Positions 1 to 8,880 of a stretch of DNA of 64,000 nucleotides are shown piece after piece. Position 1 is the stretch's first letter; each line of letters starts with the position of its first letter. Under the pieces are notes generated by a model. That model worked only from the letters and a program-made list of their open reading frames with translations. It searched no databases and was not told the origin of the DNA. Source of the DNA: Parachlamydiales bacterium (GTDB taxonomy: Bacteria > Chlamydiota > Chlamydiia > Chlamydiales > Rhabdochlamydiaceae); the NCBI GenBank assembly GCA_003153295.1, contig PLXY01000011.1, positions 302,053 through 366,052 on the forward strand. The letters run 5' to 3'. A program made the translations under genes and the position numbers.

Positions 1-78
1 TCAGATTTTGAAACTCGCAGGATAGACATTAATAATTCCTCTTAGCTTGATTTAGAAGCTGTTCCTAATTCTAAGAGA

Positions 79-552
79 TCAAGCCGGTGGTCTGTCTGGT
101 AATACAGTAGTCCCTACAATCGCTCCCCATGCTCCGACCGAAATAAGAGAATATCGAGTGCATAGGCTTACTGCTGCTGTGAAAATAGCAAAGAAAGTAC
201 AAATAGGTGTTTCAAGATGTAAACTACCATCGGCGAATAAACCGACAATAACCTCAACAGCTCCTACTTTGAGAACTTTATGTAAGGCGGGTTCCCCGAT
301 AATGGCAAAACGGGAGTTAGATAATTTTGAGTTAATGAATACAGCCGCTCCAATTCCTGCTGCAGCACTGGTCCATTGAATAGCTTTAACCACATTGGCT
401 GAAGTATTAATTTTGAATATTGCACAGGTAGACTGCGCCACACGTTTGACAATCCAAGATAAAGCTGCAGATGCACTAAAAACGGCTCCAGCAACGGCTA
501 AATTCGAGCCGGCTTTTTGAAAATCAGAACCTGAAACACCCCAAATTGACAT
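79..552 (-). CDS. Hypothetical small membrane protein
   Basis: A 157-residue protein that I do not recognise. It has several hydrophobic, Ala/Gly/Val-rich stretches (about residues 15-35, 58-72, 92-106 and 115-145), so it is probably an inner-membrane or inclusion-membrane type protein. There is no signal peptidase site. The ATG at 552 is preceded by a good Shine-Dalgarno (AGGAGA, about 6 nt away), and that Shine-Dalgarno lies in a hairpin (see 555-589). The gene lies downstream of the pGP6-D-like gene in the same direction and may be the last gene of that transcript. The bidirectionally hydrophobic layout recalls chlamydial Inc proteins, but this is only a resemblance. Confidence 0.6.
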   Translation of the reverse strand: MSIWGVSGSDFQKAGSNLAVAGAVFSASAALSWIVKRVAQSTCAIFKINTSANVVKAIQWTSAAAGIGAAVFINSKLSNSRFAIIGEPALHKVLKVGAVEVIVGLFADGSLHLETPICTFFAIFTAAVSLCTRYSLISVGAWGAIVGTTVLPDRPPA

Positions 553-554
553 AA

Positions 555-589
555 ATTCTCCTAATTTTGGGTTCTGATTTTAGGAGAAT
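555..589 (-). promoter_or_regulatory. Hairpin sequestering a ribosome binding site
   Basis: Two perfect 10-nt inverted arms (ATTCTCCTAA at 555-564 and TTAGGAGAAT at 580-589) enclose a 15-nt loop. In the minus-strand transcript the second arm contains the AGGAGA Shine-Dalgarno of the gene starting at 552, so folding would hide it. No U-tract follows the stem, so it is not an intrinsic terminator. It could reduce translation of the downstream gene or respond to a factor. The structure is seen in the sequence; the function is inferred. Confidence 0.45.
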
Positions 590-597
590 GGGGTTTT

Positions 598-1335
598 TTA
601 TGAAATAGTTATACGTTGAATAAGCGTGGTTAAAAGTTTTTGAATTTCTTCTTTTTGAGTATCGGCGGGTCGAAACCTTTTTTGGCTGAAGAGTTCTTCC
701 AGTTTTTTTAGAGCGATAAGGGCCTGATCGCCCAGGTCTTCTTTTCTACCATCCCGTTCTTCAAGAGGGAAGGTTTTGCGGATGAGGGTGAGGACTTCGT
801 TTTTAGTCTCGCCGTTATAATTTTTTAGAATTTCTTCTTTTTGCTCGAAAGGGGCATCACGGCTGGCGAGCGTGTAGATCGCTTGGCGGGGCATTTCATC
901 GAGCTTGGGATGGAGTTTAGGCGAAAGCTGAAGATAAAATTCATAGTACTGTAAAAAATTGTAGGGTGTTTGACGGTTACCGTAGATGTTGATAAGCCAG
1001 GCGGAAAAAGCGCCATCCCGATATTTTTTTAAAATTTCTTGGGCTTTTTTGATCCGTTCTCCATGGAGAATAGCGGCTTGATTGTTGATGGCTTTAATTT
1101 CAGAGGTCAAGCTGGAAAGTTGTTTGAGATCATCGTCGATGGTATAAGCAGATTCACTTTTGTAGTCGTTTAAGAGAGCTTCCAGATCTTCTTTTTCTTG
1201 AGGAGTCAATGGACTGACTTTGAAAACTCCTGCAAAGCTCGAGAGGTTACCTTTAGAGGAGATCTCCGCCAGCTCTGTCATTTTAGAAAATTTTTGCTTG
1301 AGGCGATTGAAAAGAAGGTCGTTTACTTTCGACAT
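598..1335 (-). CDS. pGP6-D-like protein (chlamydial plasmid gene 6 family, chromosomal copy)
   Basis: A 245-residue protein resembling pGP6-D of the chlamydial plasmid and its chromosomal paralogue. The recognisable core is about residues 80-165: an 'EIKAINNQ..ILHGERIKKA..IL' helix, then 'FSAWLINIYGNRQTPYNFLQYYEFYLQL' and 'IYTLASR', which match the equivalent plasmid-protein segments (IKSIQ..., FSSWIELVF..., AYILAAR). Its biochemical role is not established; the location next to parA suggests replication, partition or related control. The ATG overlaps the parA stop by 13 nt, so translation is probably coupled. In Chlamydia the chromosomal copy also lies beside parA and thrS, which supports orthology. 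Confidence 0.82.
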   Translation of the reverse strand: MSKVNDLLFNRLKQKFSKMTELAEISSKGNLSSFAGVFKVSPLTPQEKEDLEALLNDYKSESAYTIDDDLKQLSSLTSEIKAINNQAAILHGERIKKAQEILKKYRDGAFSAWLINIYGNRQTPYNFLQYYEFYLQLSPKLHPKLDEMPRQAIYTLASRDAPFEQKEEILKNYNGETKNEVLTLIRKTFPLEERDGRKEDLGDQALIALKKLEELFSQKRFRPADTQKEEIQKLLTTLIQRITIS

Positions 1336-2111
1336 GCTTTTGTCCCTTTTGTACGAAGACGTTTAAGGAATTCTTTTGCTAGTGAAGTATAATCTTCTGC
1401 AGCGCGAGAAGCGGGAGCGGTATCAAAAATAGGTTTCCCGAAGATCGAAGCCTCCGAGACGGAAATATCGCGACGAACTTTGCATTTTAAAATTTTGCCC
1501 GGGAAAGTCTCTTCAATCACATTGAGGAATGCAGTGTTGCTTTTACCGCGAGGATTCCAGAAAGAAAGGATGACGCCTAGGACAGTGAGGGCATGTCTTT
1601 CTGAAATGCTGTCCATAAATTGGGAGAGTCGCTGGAGTCCTTTTACGCTGTAAAATTCGGGTGTTGCTGCGACAAGGGCATATTCTGAAGCAATGAGGGC
1701 AGATTCCGTCAGCCAGCAAAGAGACGGCGGTGTGTCGATCAAAATCGTGTCATAATTTTTAATAAGAGGTTTTAAAAGCTCGCGGAGCCTTTCATGAGAG
1801 TATCGGTCGGCTGCAAGAGCTTCTGTGACTTCAACGCGTTCTAACCACGTATCGGCAGGAATGAGAGATAAACGGGGGTGGGAAGTGGGCAAGATGACTT
1901 CACCGATCTTTTTTTTGCCCTGAAACACGGAGGCCAAACTGTCGTGGGCATCTGGATCGTAACCAAGGCCCGTGGTGAGATTGGCCTGGGCATCAAAATC
2001 GATCAATAGCACTTTCTGCTGATGAAATTTTGCAAGAGCAGCTCCTAAATTCAAGGAGGTGGAGGTTTTAGCCGTTCCACCTTTGAAGCTACTGACTGTG
2101 ATTGTTGGCAT
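1323..2111 (-). CDS. parA: ParA/MinD-family chromosome partitioning ATPase
   Basis: A 262-residue ParA ATPase. It shows the deviant Walker A motif K10-GGTAKT, the Walker A' region 'LLIDFDAQANLT' near residues 36-45, and a Walker B 'ILIDTPPS' near 123-130. These ATPases dimerise on DNA and position chromosomes or plasmids. I chose the ATG at 2111 because GGAG lies about 8 nt upstream; an in-frame TTG at 2129 would add six residues. It overlaps the thrS end by 23 nt and runs into the pGP6-D-like gene, so the three form a coupled unit. No parB or parS-like gene is visible in the window. The thrS-parA-gp6 order is a chlamydial hallmark. Confidence 0.93.
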   Translation of the reverse strand: MPTITVSSFKGGTAKTSTSLNLGAALAKFHQQKVLLIDFDAQANLTTGLGYDPDAHDSLASVFQGKKKIGEVILPTSHPRLSLIPADTWLERVEVTEALAADRYSHERLRELLKPLIKNYDTILIDTPPSLCWLTESALIASEYALVAATPEFYSVKGLQRLSQFMDSISERHALTVLGVILSFWNPRGKSNTAFLNVIEETFPGKILKCKVRRDISVSEASIFGKPIFDTAPASRAAEDYTSLAKEFLKRLRTKGTKACRK

Positions 2112-4017
2112 GCGCGAACTCCGATTCAAGAGATTTATTTTCCATCTCTTTATGAAGGGCTTTCAAGAAAGGCTCGAGACTCATTTCTCCATGAACAACA
2201 TTATCGCGTGTACGCAAGCTGATTGTTTTATTCTCCATCTCTTTGTCACCCACGGTGAGCATATAGTTGATCTGGAGCAGCTGTGCATTCCTAATTTTTT
2301 TGTTCACCGATTCATTCGAGTCATCGACATCGCAGATAAATCCTGCTTTCTTTATTTCCTTCATCAGATGATGGGCGTACTCGCTATGACGGTCTGCCAC
2401 GGTGATCACTCGAACTGGGAGCGGACTGATCCATAAAGGAAATCTGCCGACAAAGTGTTCAATCAATATGCCGAAAAATCTCTCGATCGATCCGAAAACA
2501 GCACGGTGCAGCATGACAGGACGCTTTAGCATTCCGTCCTTATCCATATATTCGAGCCCGAATTTTTCTGGAAGCGCCATATCGAGTTGGACAGTTCCGC
2601 ACTGCCACGATCTGCCTAAGGCGTCTTGGATATGAATATCGATCTTAGGCCCATAGAAAGCGCCGTCGCCTTCATTAATGCGGAATGGCTGACCCCATTC
2701 TTCTAATGCATCTTTGAGACCTGCTGTAGAGACTTCCCAATACTCATCCGATCCGATACTATCTTTTGGACGTGTAGAGAGTTCCATCCGATAAGAAAGT
2801 CCAAAGGTGTCGTAAACTTCCTCGGTAAACCCTAAAATACCTAAAATTTCAGATTTGATGTCGGACGGTTGCATGAAGATGTGAGCGTCGTCTTGGTGGA
2901 AGCCGCGAACGCGCATGAGTCCTGACAAGGCACCAGACGCTTCAAATCGATGGACATGTCCGATTTCAGCAATGCGTAGCGGCAGCTCGCGATAACTATG
3001 GCTATGCGTTTTGTAAAAGAGCATGCAGCCGGGGCAGCTCATGGGTTTAAGAGCAAATCCCCGCTTTTCAACTTCTAGCCAGTACATATTGTCTCGGTAA
3101 TGATCCCAATGCCCCGATATTTTCCATAGATCTTGACTACAGAGCAGTGGGGTCTTGATCTCGATGTAATCTGATTTTTTAAGCATATAGCGTAAGAAAT
3201 CAACTAGGCGGTTCCAGATGATCATGCCCTTTGGATGGATAAAGGGAATGCCCGGAGCTTCTTCTTTTAGAGAAAAGAGATCCAGTTTAGGACCTAAAAT
3301 TTTATGGTCCCTTTTTTTGGCTTCTTCAAGAAAATGAAGATAATCCTTTAATAATTTTCGATCGGGAAAAGAGGTTGCGTAAACGCGGGTGATCATTTCA
3401 CGGTTTGGATCGCCTTTCCAATAAGCGCCAGAAGTTTTTAAAACTTTAAAAGCTTTGATTTTACCCAGATTATTCAAATGCGGGCCTCGGCAGAGATCAA
3501 AAAACTCTCCTTGTTCGTAGCCGGTGATCGGACCTTCTTCAAAACCTTCGATCAGCTCGACCTTATAAGGATTGGACTTGAAACGAGCGATCGCTTCTTG
3601 TTTATCTTTAAACAGATGACGTTTGACGTGGTAATTTTCATCAATGATTTTACGAACTTCTTCTTCGATTTTTGGAAAATCTTCTTCTGTAATAGTGACA
3701 TTTGCAAAATCGTAGTAAAAACCATTTTCGAGCGGAGGACCCACGGTCGGCTTTGCTTGGGGGAAAAGGCGTAAAATCGCCTGCGCTAGCACATGGGCCG
3801 AGGTATGCCAGAAGATTTCTTTCCCTTTGGGTTCATCAAAAGAGATAAATTTAATTTTATCCCCATCCTTCACTGAATGTTGAAGGTCATAGAGAGAGCC
3901 GTTAATCTCCACAGCCAAGGCCTCATGCGGGCCTCTTAAGTTCAGCTTATCAGCGAGTTCTTTTGCAGAGCAGCTATCCGCAAGCTCCATCGATTGATCA
4001 TTGACTTGTATTTTCAT
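2089..4017 (-). CDS. thrS: Threonine--tRNA ligase
   Basis: A full-length cytoplasmic ThrRS of 642 residues. Domain order: N-terminal TGS domain (1-60), editing domain with zinc-type H71-x3-H75 ('HTSAHVLAQ') and the 'CRGPH' motif, then the class II catalytic core. The core shows the zinc Cys region 'MSCPGCM', motif 2 'RVRGFHQDDAHIF' and motif 3 'HRAVFGSIERFFGILIEH'. A C-terminal anticodon-binding domain begins at 'PVRVITVADRH'. It charges tRNA-Thr and hydrolyses mischarged Ser-tRNA-Thr. The ATG at 4017 is divergent from the 808-residue gene at 4053, so both promoters must lie in a very short spacer or inside the genes. Confidence 0.97.
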   Translation of the reverse strand: MKIQVNDQSMELADSCSAKELADKLNLRGPHEALAVEINGSLYDLQHSVKDGDKIKFISFDEPKGKEIFWHTSAHVLAQAILRLFPQAKPTVGPPLENGFYYDFANVTITEEDFPKIEEEVRKIIDENYHVKRHLFKDKQEAIARFKSNPYKVELIEGFEEGPITGYEQGEFFDLCRGPHLNNLGKIKAFKVLKTSGAYWKGDPNREMITRVYATSFPDRKLLKDYLHFLEEAKKRDHKILGPKLDLFSLKEEAPGIPFIHPKGMIIWNRLVDFLRYMLKKSDYIEIKTPLLCSQDLWKISGHWDHYRDNMYWLEVEKRGFALKPMSCPGCMLFYKTHSHSYRELPLRIAEIGHVHRFEASGALSGLMRVRGFHQDDAHIFMQPSDIKSEILGILGFTEEVYDTFGLSYRMELSTRPKDSIGSDEYWEVSTAGLKDALEEWGQPFRINEGDGAFYGPKIDIHIQDALGRSWQCGTVQLDMALPEKFGLEYMDKDGMLKRPVMLHRAVFGSIERFFGILIEHFVGRFPLWISPLPVRVITVADRHSEYAHHLMKEIKKAGFICDVDDSNESVNKKIRNAQLLQINYMLTVGDKEMENKTISLRTRDNVVHGEMSLEPFLKALHKEMENKSLESEFAHANNHSQ

Positions 4018-4052
4018 ATATTTACGTGTTAAATAGAGATCATTCTAATCCA

Positions 4053-6479
4053 ATGGCAGAAAAAACCGAAGAAATTCCGTTTGAACACGCGTGGTTGACC
4101 ACTCTCTCCGAGGCAATGGATCGATCAGGAATTCAAGATTCTTATTGTTTTCGGGCAGTCTCGTTAGCTCGAGGATTGTCTGAAATTCTGGTCGATGAAA
4201 AGGGACAGCTCCATTCTTTTTCCAGGAGCCTTCCCCATTTCTATTACCCGTTTGGAACATCGGACGGAACGATCTGGCAGCACCAATCAAATTTTTTGAA
4301 AAAATGGAATGCCGATCGAGAATTTATAAAAAAATTTCGTAAGTTTTCACTACCCCTCTGTCACCGAAAAGCTGAAGAGATGGTCCGCGCTTCTCTTTTA
4401 CTCTCTCCTGAAGTGCCTCTGACGGATATGCATGTCCGCAGGGCCATTGTTTCGGCATGTCTAACGCCGCTGCGTCAAAGCGTAGGATCTTGTTTTGCAA
4501 CAGCGCCTGCCATTTTAGTCCAAAGTCATCATCTCGATCTTTTTGTTGACGATCTTTATGAACTTCTCACAACAGGAAGGATCCGGAGAGTTGTTGAAGG
4601 AATTCAATACACTGTTCCCTTAAGTTTGACCTTTGGATTAGGAGATTTAAGAAAAACGATCGATCCTTTATTGGAATTTTGGGCATCGCCTGGATTGATT
4701 GCCGCTTTAGAGGCTTCTCAATTAATTCCTCCTCAGGCGTCTTTCGAACAAAAAGTAAAGCGGGCGCGGGATGCTTTGGTCCCATTTTATCGTCCTTCGA
4801 TGACAGTGGAGCAGCTGATAAAAAAAGTCTGTGATCCTTCCAAGCTAGAAGGAGGGGTCATTTCCTTCAAAAGCATGGCCGATCATGCACTGCTCAAGGC
4901 ATGGGAGTTTACACTCGCCTCTTTTTGCAATGTTAAAATGGAATTTTCTGGATGGAATTTAAACTGGAGTGTGGGACTCGATCCCCATGAGAAGGGCGGC
5001 ATTGGTGCAGCTCTTTATGAAGCTTTGGAAGTCAAGCTTCAAGAGGCCCATGAAAAAATGGAGGAATACTATCAGGCGGCATCTGAAGCTTTTGCACAGC
5101 TGCAGACAGCCGAGCGTTTGATGAATCAAGCTTCGACGGAAGCTGAAATCCGCCGTCTGCGCGCGGAGGCAAATGCCAGACTGCATCATTTGAGAGTCTG
5201 TGAAGAGCTCAGAGATGAATTTCAACTTAAAGCAAAAGCGTATGCTCAATTTTTTGCTTTTCTGACGCGTCAATATATCGTGAAATTTCAAGAATATTTT
5301 CAAGAGATCTATGATGCTGAGATGCCCGAGATATTCGCAGGTCCCTATGAAGACCGGATGGCAGGATTTCGGCTTGTTTTTAAACATGGACGGAGCGACA
5401 GCTCTCTTTGGACATTGATTTATGACTCCTCGCAGTTTATTAAAGCCTTAGTCGAATTTTTTACTTTAATTGAACCTCAGCTGGCCTACAATTGTGAAAC
5501 AGCTGTGGAGAAAAAAATTGTCGAAGAGATGACGACGATTGTCCTTCAGCATATCCAATCCGAACTGTTTATCAATGCGGTGATGGCAAAAGCTAAAGCT
5601 GCTAACCGTTTCCCCTGGGCTTATCTCTCAGGCGGAACATTAAGCCAAATTATTCCCCTCTATTTCCGGACTTCTTCTCCTTTAACCCAAGAAATCCGCG
5701 AAGTTCAAGATGAGCTGGATCTCTTTGTTTTTCTGCTAGAAACTCTCAAGGGACTTCCTTCGAAGATCACTCAGAGATTTTTAGAAGACTCCACTCAGGG
5801 GCTTTTGGTGGAATCGCCGACGCACGTTTTTTCACTGCTGCCGGGACTGCCGTTCTTTAAAGAAGGATGGGTCGACACAGGTTTTACGTACACATGGATC
5901 AGGGATCAATTCTTGCTTCCCGGAAAAGAATTTTACAGCTCCATGAAACTCTCTCCTGCAGAGCAGAGGGAACTGATGAGGCGTCTATCGATCGAGGGAA
6001 AGACAGTTTCTTCTGCAACGATTGAAATATTTTGTTCTCAGTGTTCTCAAATTCCCAAAAAAGATCTTGCAGCCTTTCTTTATCGGACACTCCCTCTTGT
6101 TCCTGCGGATCAGTGTAAAGCTGTTTTACAAAAATTGTCAGGGATCGATCATCCGGCGCTTCCTTCTCCCTTGCCAGACTTTCTTTCTTCCTATGAGATT
6201 CAACTCATTGCAAAAGCTCAAATCAAGACCGATGTCGATCGGCATGCCAAGATTGCTACGCGCGCGCAGCAGCTGGGGCTTGCTCCCAGGGCTTGCATTT
6301 TTGCCGATACGAATTGGCCTCAAGGTTATTTTGCCTTTGTCATCCATCCGATTACACTAGCTTTAGAGGTATGGAAGTCCGATAAAACAGGGACTCTGGC
6401 AACGCCGCTCCCGATGGTCAAAACCTGGCTGGGCAAAGGAAAGGAGTTCTCTTGGCATGTGTATACAAATAAGATTTGA
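4053..6479 (+). CDS. Large protein with a papain-like Cys motif, function unknown
   Basis: An 808-residue protein without a signal peptide; not assigned to a known family. Near residues 138-150 it reads 'TPLRQSVGSCFATAP', close to the active-site Cys region of papain-fold enzymes (Gln142 and Cys147, one residue closer than in papain itself). A second conserved-looking patch near the C-terminus, 'ADTNWPQGYFAFVIHPITL', could supply Asn and His. A helical, charged central section (about 325-400) looks coiled-coil. The ATG at 4053 is preferred over an in-frame GTG at 4026, although neither has a strong Shine-Dalgarno. It is divergent from thrS. Protease or transglutaminase-like activity is an inference from motifs only. 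Confidence 0.6.
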   Translation: MAEKTEEIPFEHAWLTTLSEAMDRSGIQDSYCFRAVSLARGLSEILVDEKGQLHSFSRSLPHFYYPFGTSDGTIWQHQSNFLKKWNADREFIKKFRKFSLPLCHRKAEEMVRASLLLSPEVPLTDMHVRRAIVSACLTPLRQSVGSCFATAPAILVQSHHLDLFVDDLYELLTTGRIRRVVEGIQYTVPLSLTFGLGDLRKTIDPLLEFWASPGLIAALEASQLIPPQASFEQKVKRARDALVPFYRPSMTVEQLIKKVCDPSKLEGGVISFKSMADHALLKAWEFTLASFCNVKMEFSGWNLNWSVGLDPHEKGGIGAALYEALEVKLQEAHEKMEEYYQAASEAFAQLQTAERLMNQASTEAEIRRLRAEANARLHHLRVCEELRDEFQLKAKAYAQFFAFLTRQYIVKFQEYFQEIYDAEMPEIFAGPYEDRMAGFRLVFKHGRSDSSLWTLIYDSSQFIKALVEFFTLIEPQLAYNCETAVEKKIVEEMTTIVLQHIQSELFINAVMAKAKAANRFPWAYLSGGTLSQIIPLYFRTSSPLTQEIREVQDELDLFVFLLETLKGLPSKITQRFLEDSTQGLLVESPTHVFSLLPGLPFFKEGWVDTGFTYTWIRDQFLLPGKEFYSSMKLSPAEQRELMRRLSIEGKTVSSATIEIFCSQCSQIPKKDLAAFLYRTLPLVPADQCKAVLQKLSGIDHPALPSPLPDFLSSYEIQLIAKAQIKTDVDRHAKIATRAQQLGLAPRACIFADTNWPQGYFAFVIHPITLALEVWKSDKTGTLATPLPMVKTWLGKGKEFSWHVYTNKI

Positions 6480-6522
6480 ATTTTGAAGGCTCGGCTTTTA
6501 AGATAGCTGCTTGAGGTCACGT

Positions 6523-7296
6523 ATGAGAATTTATTTTCTAGGAATATTTGTAGCAGTCCAATCAATAGTTGCAGCGCTATACATGGGTAATCCTGCAGAG
6601 CCTGAAATTATTGATACGGGATTTTTTATTCCGCAGGACAGCTGCATGGGGCTGAAAATCGGTTATCAGGGAGACTGGGTCTTTGACAGACTGCTCCGTT
6701 CTTTTGCAGGATCTGAAGGAAAAATAGATCAATTTGAAACGAAGATGGATCAAGGCGTTCTTGTTTTGAACTATATCGACCGTTTTGAGCTTTACGGAAC
6801 TTTAGGATCAATGAGAAATCATTTCTGGTACCGTCCGAAAATTGATAAAATGCGACGGGAATTTGAAACAAATAATCATTGGACAGCGGGAGCAGGCGCC
6901 AAATTATTATTGGCCCAGTGGGGAAATACCGGACTTGGACTCGACGGCAAGCTCCAATATGGCAAGCCCGGCATCCAATGGATCACAGTCAATGGTGTTT
7001 CTCATTCCTCAGGCGCTAATGTGGCATATCTCGAATGGCAAGGCTCTGTTGCCGTTTATCATACGCTCGGGCTTTTTACCCCTTATCTCGGCGCTAAATA
7101 CTCCAATGTCCATGTGCATGTGAATGGACTTTCAAAAACCGTCTATCCACATAGTCATTTTGAAATGACCAACAGGTGCCGTTTTGGAATGGCGCTGGGG
7201 TGTACTTTATCTCAGGGGAAAAAGATTGATGTGAATATAGAGGTTCAGTTGATTGATGAACAAGCGTTGACATTTGGCGGGAATATCAAATTCTAA
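6523..7296 (+). CDS. Short MOMP-like outer membrane protein
   Basis: A 257-residue protein with a signal peptide (MRIYFLGIFVAVQSIVAA) and a mature start 'LYMGNPAEPEIIDTGFF', followed by 'GLKIGYQGDWVFDRLL'. This mirrors the start of chlamydial MOMP (OmpA), where 'GNPAEPSL' precedes 'MRVGYYGDFVFDRVL'. The remainder has alternating beta-strand patterns and ends in Phe ('GGNIKF'), as expected for a beta-barrel. It is shorter than classical MOMP (about 390 residues) and not obviously Cys-rich. The ATG at 6523 has GAGG 8 nt upstream; the longer TTG-start version at 6511 would spoil the signal peptide. Likely an outer-membrane porin or structural barrel. Confidence 0.8.
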   Translation: MRIYFLGIFVAVQSIVAALYMGNPAEPEIIDTGFFIPQDSCMGLKIGYQGDWVFDRLLRSFAGSEGKIDQFETKMDQGVLVLNYIDRFELYGTLGSMRNHFWYRPKIDKMRREFETNNHWTAGAGAKLLLAQWGNTGLGLDGKLQYGKPGIQWITVNGVSHSSGANVAYLEWQGSVAVYHTLGLFTPYLGAKYSNVHVHVNGLSKTVYPHSHFEMTNRCRFGMALGCTLSQGKKIDVNIEVQLIDEQALTFGGNIKF

Positions 7297-7306
7297 GTAA
7301 AAAAAA

Positions 7307-7336
7307 GGCGAGATCGCGAATCTATCGCTTCTCGCC
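7307..7336 (-). terminator. Intrinsic terminator of the 19-residue peptide gene
   Basis: On the minus strand a stem GGCGAGA ... TCTCGCC with an inner GCGA/TCGC pairing is followed by eight U residues (7299-7306). It sits 26 nt after the stop codon of the small gene at 7363-7422. There is no T-run on the plus-strand side. Confidence 0.85.
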
Positions 7337-7362
7337 CTAAAATACCAAAAACCAACTAGAAT

Positions 7363-7422
7363 CTATTTCTTGCGTTTCGCAGCAGATTTCTTAGTTTTTT
7401 TCTTTGCTTTTTTCTTCGCCAT
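7363..7422 (-). CDS. 19-residue lysine-rich peptide
   Basis: A tiny gene encoding MAKKKAKKKTKKSAAKRKK. It has a strong Shine-Dalgarno (GGAGG, 5 nt before ATG), a clean stop, and its own intrinsic terminator, which together argue that it is real. Twelve of the 19 residues are Lys or Arg, with Ala, Ser and Thr making up most of the rest. This composition resembles the tails of the chlamydial histone-like protein Hc2 and other nucleic-acid-binding tails. It could bind DNA, rRNA or polyphosphate. The gene stands alone between two outer-membrane protein genes on the opposite strand. Expression as a peptide is inferred, not shown. Confidence 0.65.
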   Translation of the reverse strand: MAKKKAKKKTKKSAAKRKK

Positions 7423-7577
7423 TCTTTCCTCCAATGTTAAAAAGAATATTCCTATCTTCTGAATAACGTTGCCACGATTTTTTAACAAGAGACTTGAGAT
7501 ATTTTTTTAATTACGTCTCATTTTATGTTCAAAAAAACTTAAAGTTAGAGAATTTTCTCTTCAAAAAATGTGATTCT

Positions 7578-7607
7578 TTGCAAAAAAACGGATGGCAGCT
7601 TTATACT
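7578..7607 (+). promoter_or_regulatory. Sigma70-type promoter of the porin gene
   Basis: TTGCAA (7578-7583) and TATACT (7602-7607) are separated by 18 nt. The predicted start of transcription near 7613 leaves a leader of about 30 nt with AGGGG before the ATG at 7642. Confidence 0.6.
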
Positions 7608-7641
7608 GGGCTCCCTCATAATCTAGAAGTAGGGGTCCTAT

Positions 7642-8868
7642 ATGAGTTTCTATCGCCGGTTTGCGCTTTTAAGTTCGGCTGTCTTCTTTACAGGCATGGT
7701 CCATGCGGCCGATGTCGATAATGGAGATATCCAAGCGTTGCGCGATTGGATCAACTCTAAAAGGATGATCACAGTCCGCGAATTAGGCGGCCAACTTTCC
7801 ATTAGCGGAGAAGTGCGTGCAGAAATGCAAGCTATTTCTGCCACCACCAACGGAGTTGCTGAACGGGGAAGGGGCACGGGAAGATCGAATAATGATTACG
7901 ATGTCGAATTCAATCTTGGAATAGACTACCGGACTGAAAATACATGGTCCGCTGCTCGTATTAAATTTGACAACGATGCTGGACTTATCCACGACCATTT
8001 TGGAGGCGGGACTAACACCAAAATTAAAGTCGATAAGGCCTATTTTGGCTACCGTGTTATCGATGGGGATCGTCATACAGCCGATATCGAAGTGGGACGG
8101 CGAGGGATGTTCCTCATTTTTGATTCTAAGCTTCAATTCGGCTCCAATTTCGATGGAGTTAACTTTAAAGACAGCTATGCCGTTGAAAAAGTCGGAGATC
8201 TGTATTATCAACTGGGTGCTTTCATCGTCTGCGAAAAGAAAGATCAGGCAGCTTATGTCGGTGAACTCGGTATTTTGAATGTCGCCAACACCGGATTTTA
8301 CACCAAATACGCTCTGATTGATTGGGACACCAAACAAGTAGATAAAGTCCCCACAGAGTTTCATTTCATTGTTTCTCAGCTTCTCTTAGGGTACAAATTC
8401 ATTCCTCAGCCTTGGGACAAGGTCGTGAATTTTTATCTCGGAGGACTCTATAACCACCGAGCGCAGCCTCATAAAATTACTTACCATAGAAAAGCTAATT
8501 TCGGTGGATACCTCGGATTTTCTGTCGGACAAATTAAGAAGGCTGGGGATTGGAACTTTGAAGCTAACTACCAGGTTCTAGCGGCTCAAGCCGTTCCTTC
8601 CTTCGATGTTTCAGGCATTGGGATGGGGGCTAGAAAAGGTCATAATTTTTACTATGAAGAGAAGCATGACAAAATTATTCCTACTCACGATCGGCACAAA
8701 GCGGAAGGAAATGTCAACTATCGCGGCTTTAGACTTGTGATGCAGTACATGCTGACTAACAACTTGAACTTGTTCCAAGAGTGGAGCCAGTCGATCACTT
8801 TAGATGATCATATTGGACCTTTCCGCCGCTATAAACAGTACGAAGTTGAGCTTATCTACGCTTTCTAA
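7642..8868 (+). CDS. Putative outer-membrane porin
   Basis: A 408-residue protein with a signal peptide (MSFYRRFALLSSAVFFTGMVHA). After a short helical segment with 'LRDWINSKRMITVRELGGQLSISGEVRAEM' it consists of alternating aromatic/hydrophobic strands and ends 'EVELIYAF', a C-terminal Phe typical of BAM-inserted barrels. The layout (short N-terminal helical piece, then 'SGEVR' first strand) fits the putative-porin group also seen in other Chlamydiae. It would allow small solutes across the outer membrane. AGGGG lies upstream of the ATG; a promoter and terminator bracket it as a single-gene unit. Confidence 0.78.
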   Translation: MSFYRRFALLSSAVFFTGMVHAADVDNGDIQALRDWINSKRMITVRELGGQLSISGEVRAEMQAISATTNGVAERGRGTGRSNNDYDVEFNLGIDYRTENTWSAARIKFDNDAGLIHDHFGGGTNTKIKVDKAYFGYRVIDGDRHTADIEVGRRGMFLIFDSKLQFGSNFDGVNFKDSYAVEKVGDLYYQLGAFIVCEKKDQAAYVGELGILNVANTGFYTKYALIDWDTKQVDKVPTEFHFIVSQLLLGYKFIPQPWDKVVNFYLGGLYNHRAQPHKITYHRKANFGGYLGFSVGQIKKAGDWNFEANYQVLAAQAVPSFDVSGIGMGARKGHNFYYEEKHDKIIPTHDRHKAEGNVNYRGFRLVMQYMLTNNLNLFQEWSQSITLDDHIGPFRRYKQYEVELIYAF

Positions 8869-8880
8869 AACAACATTATT

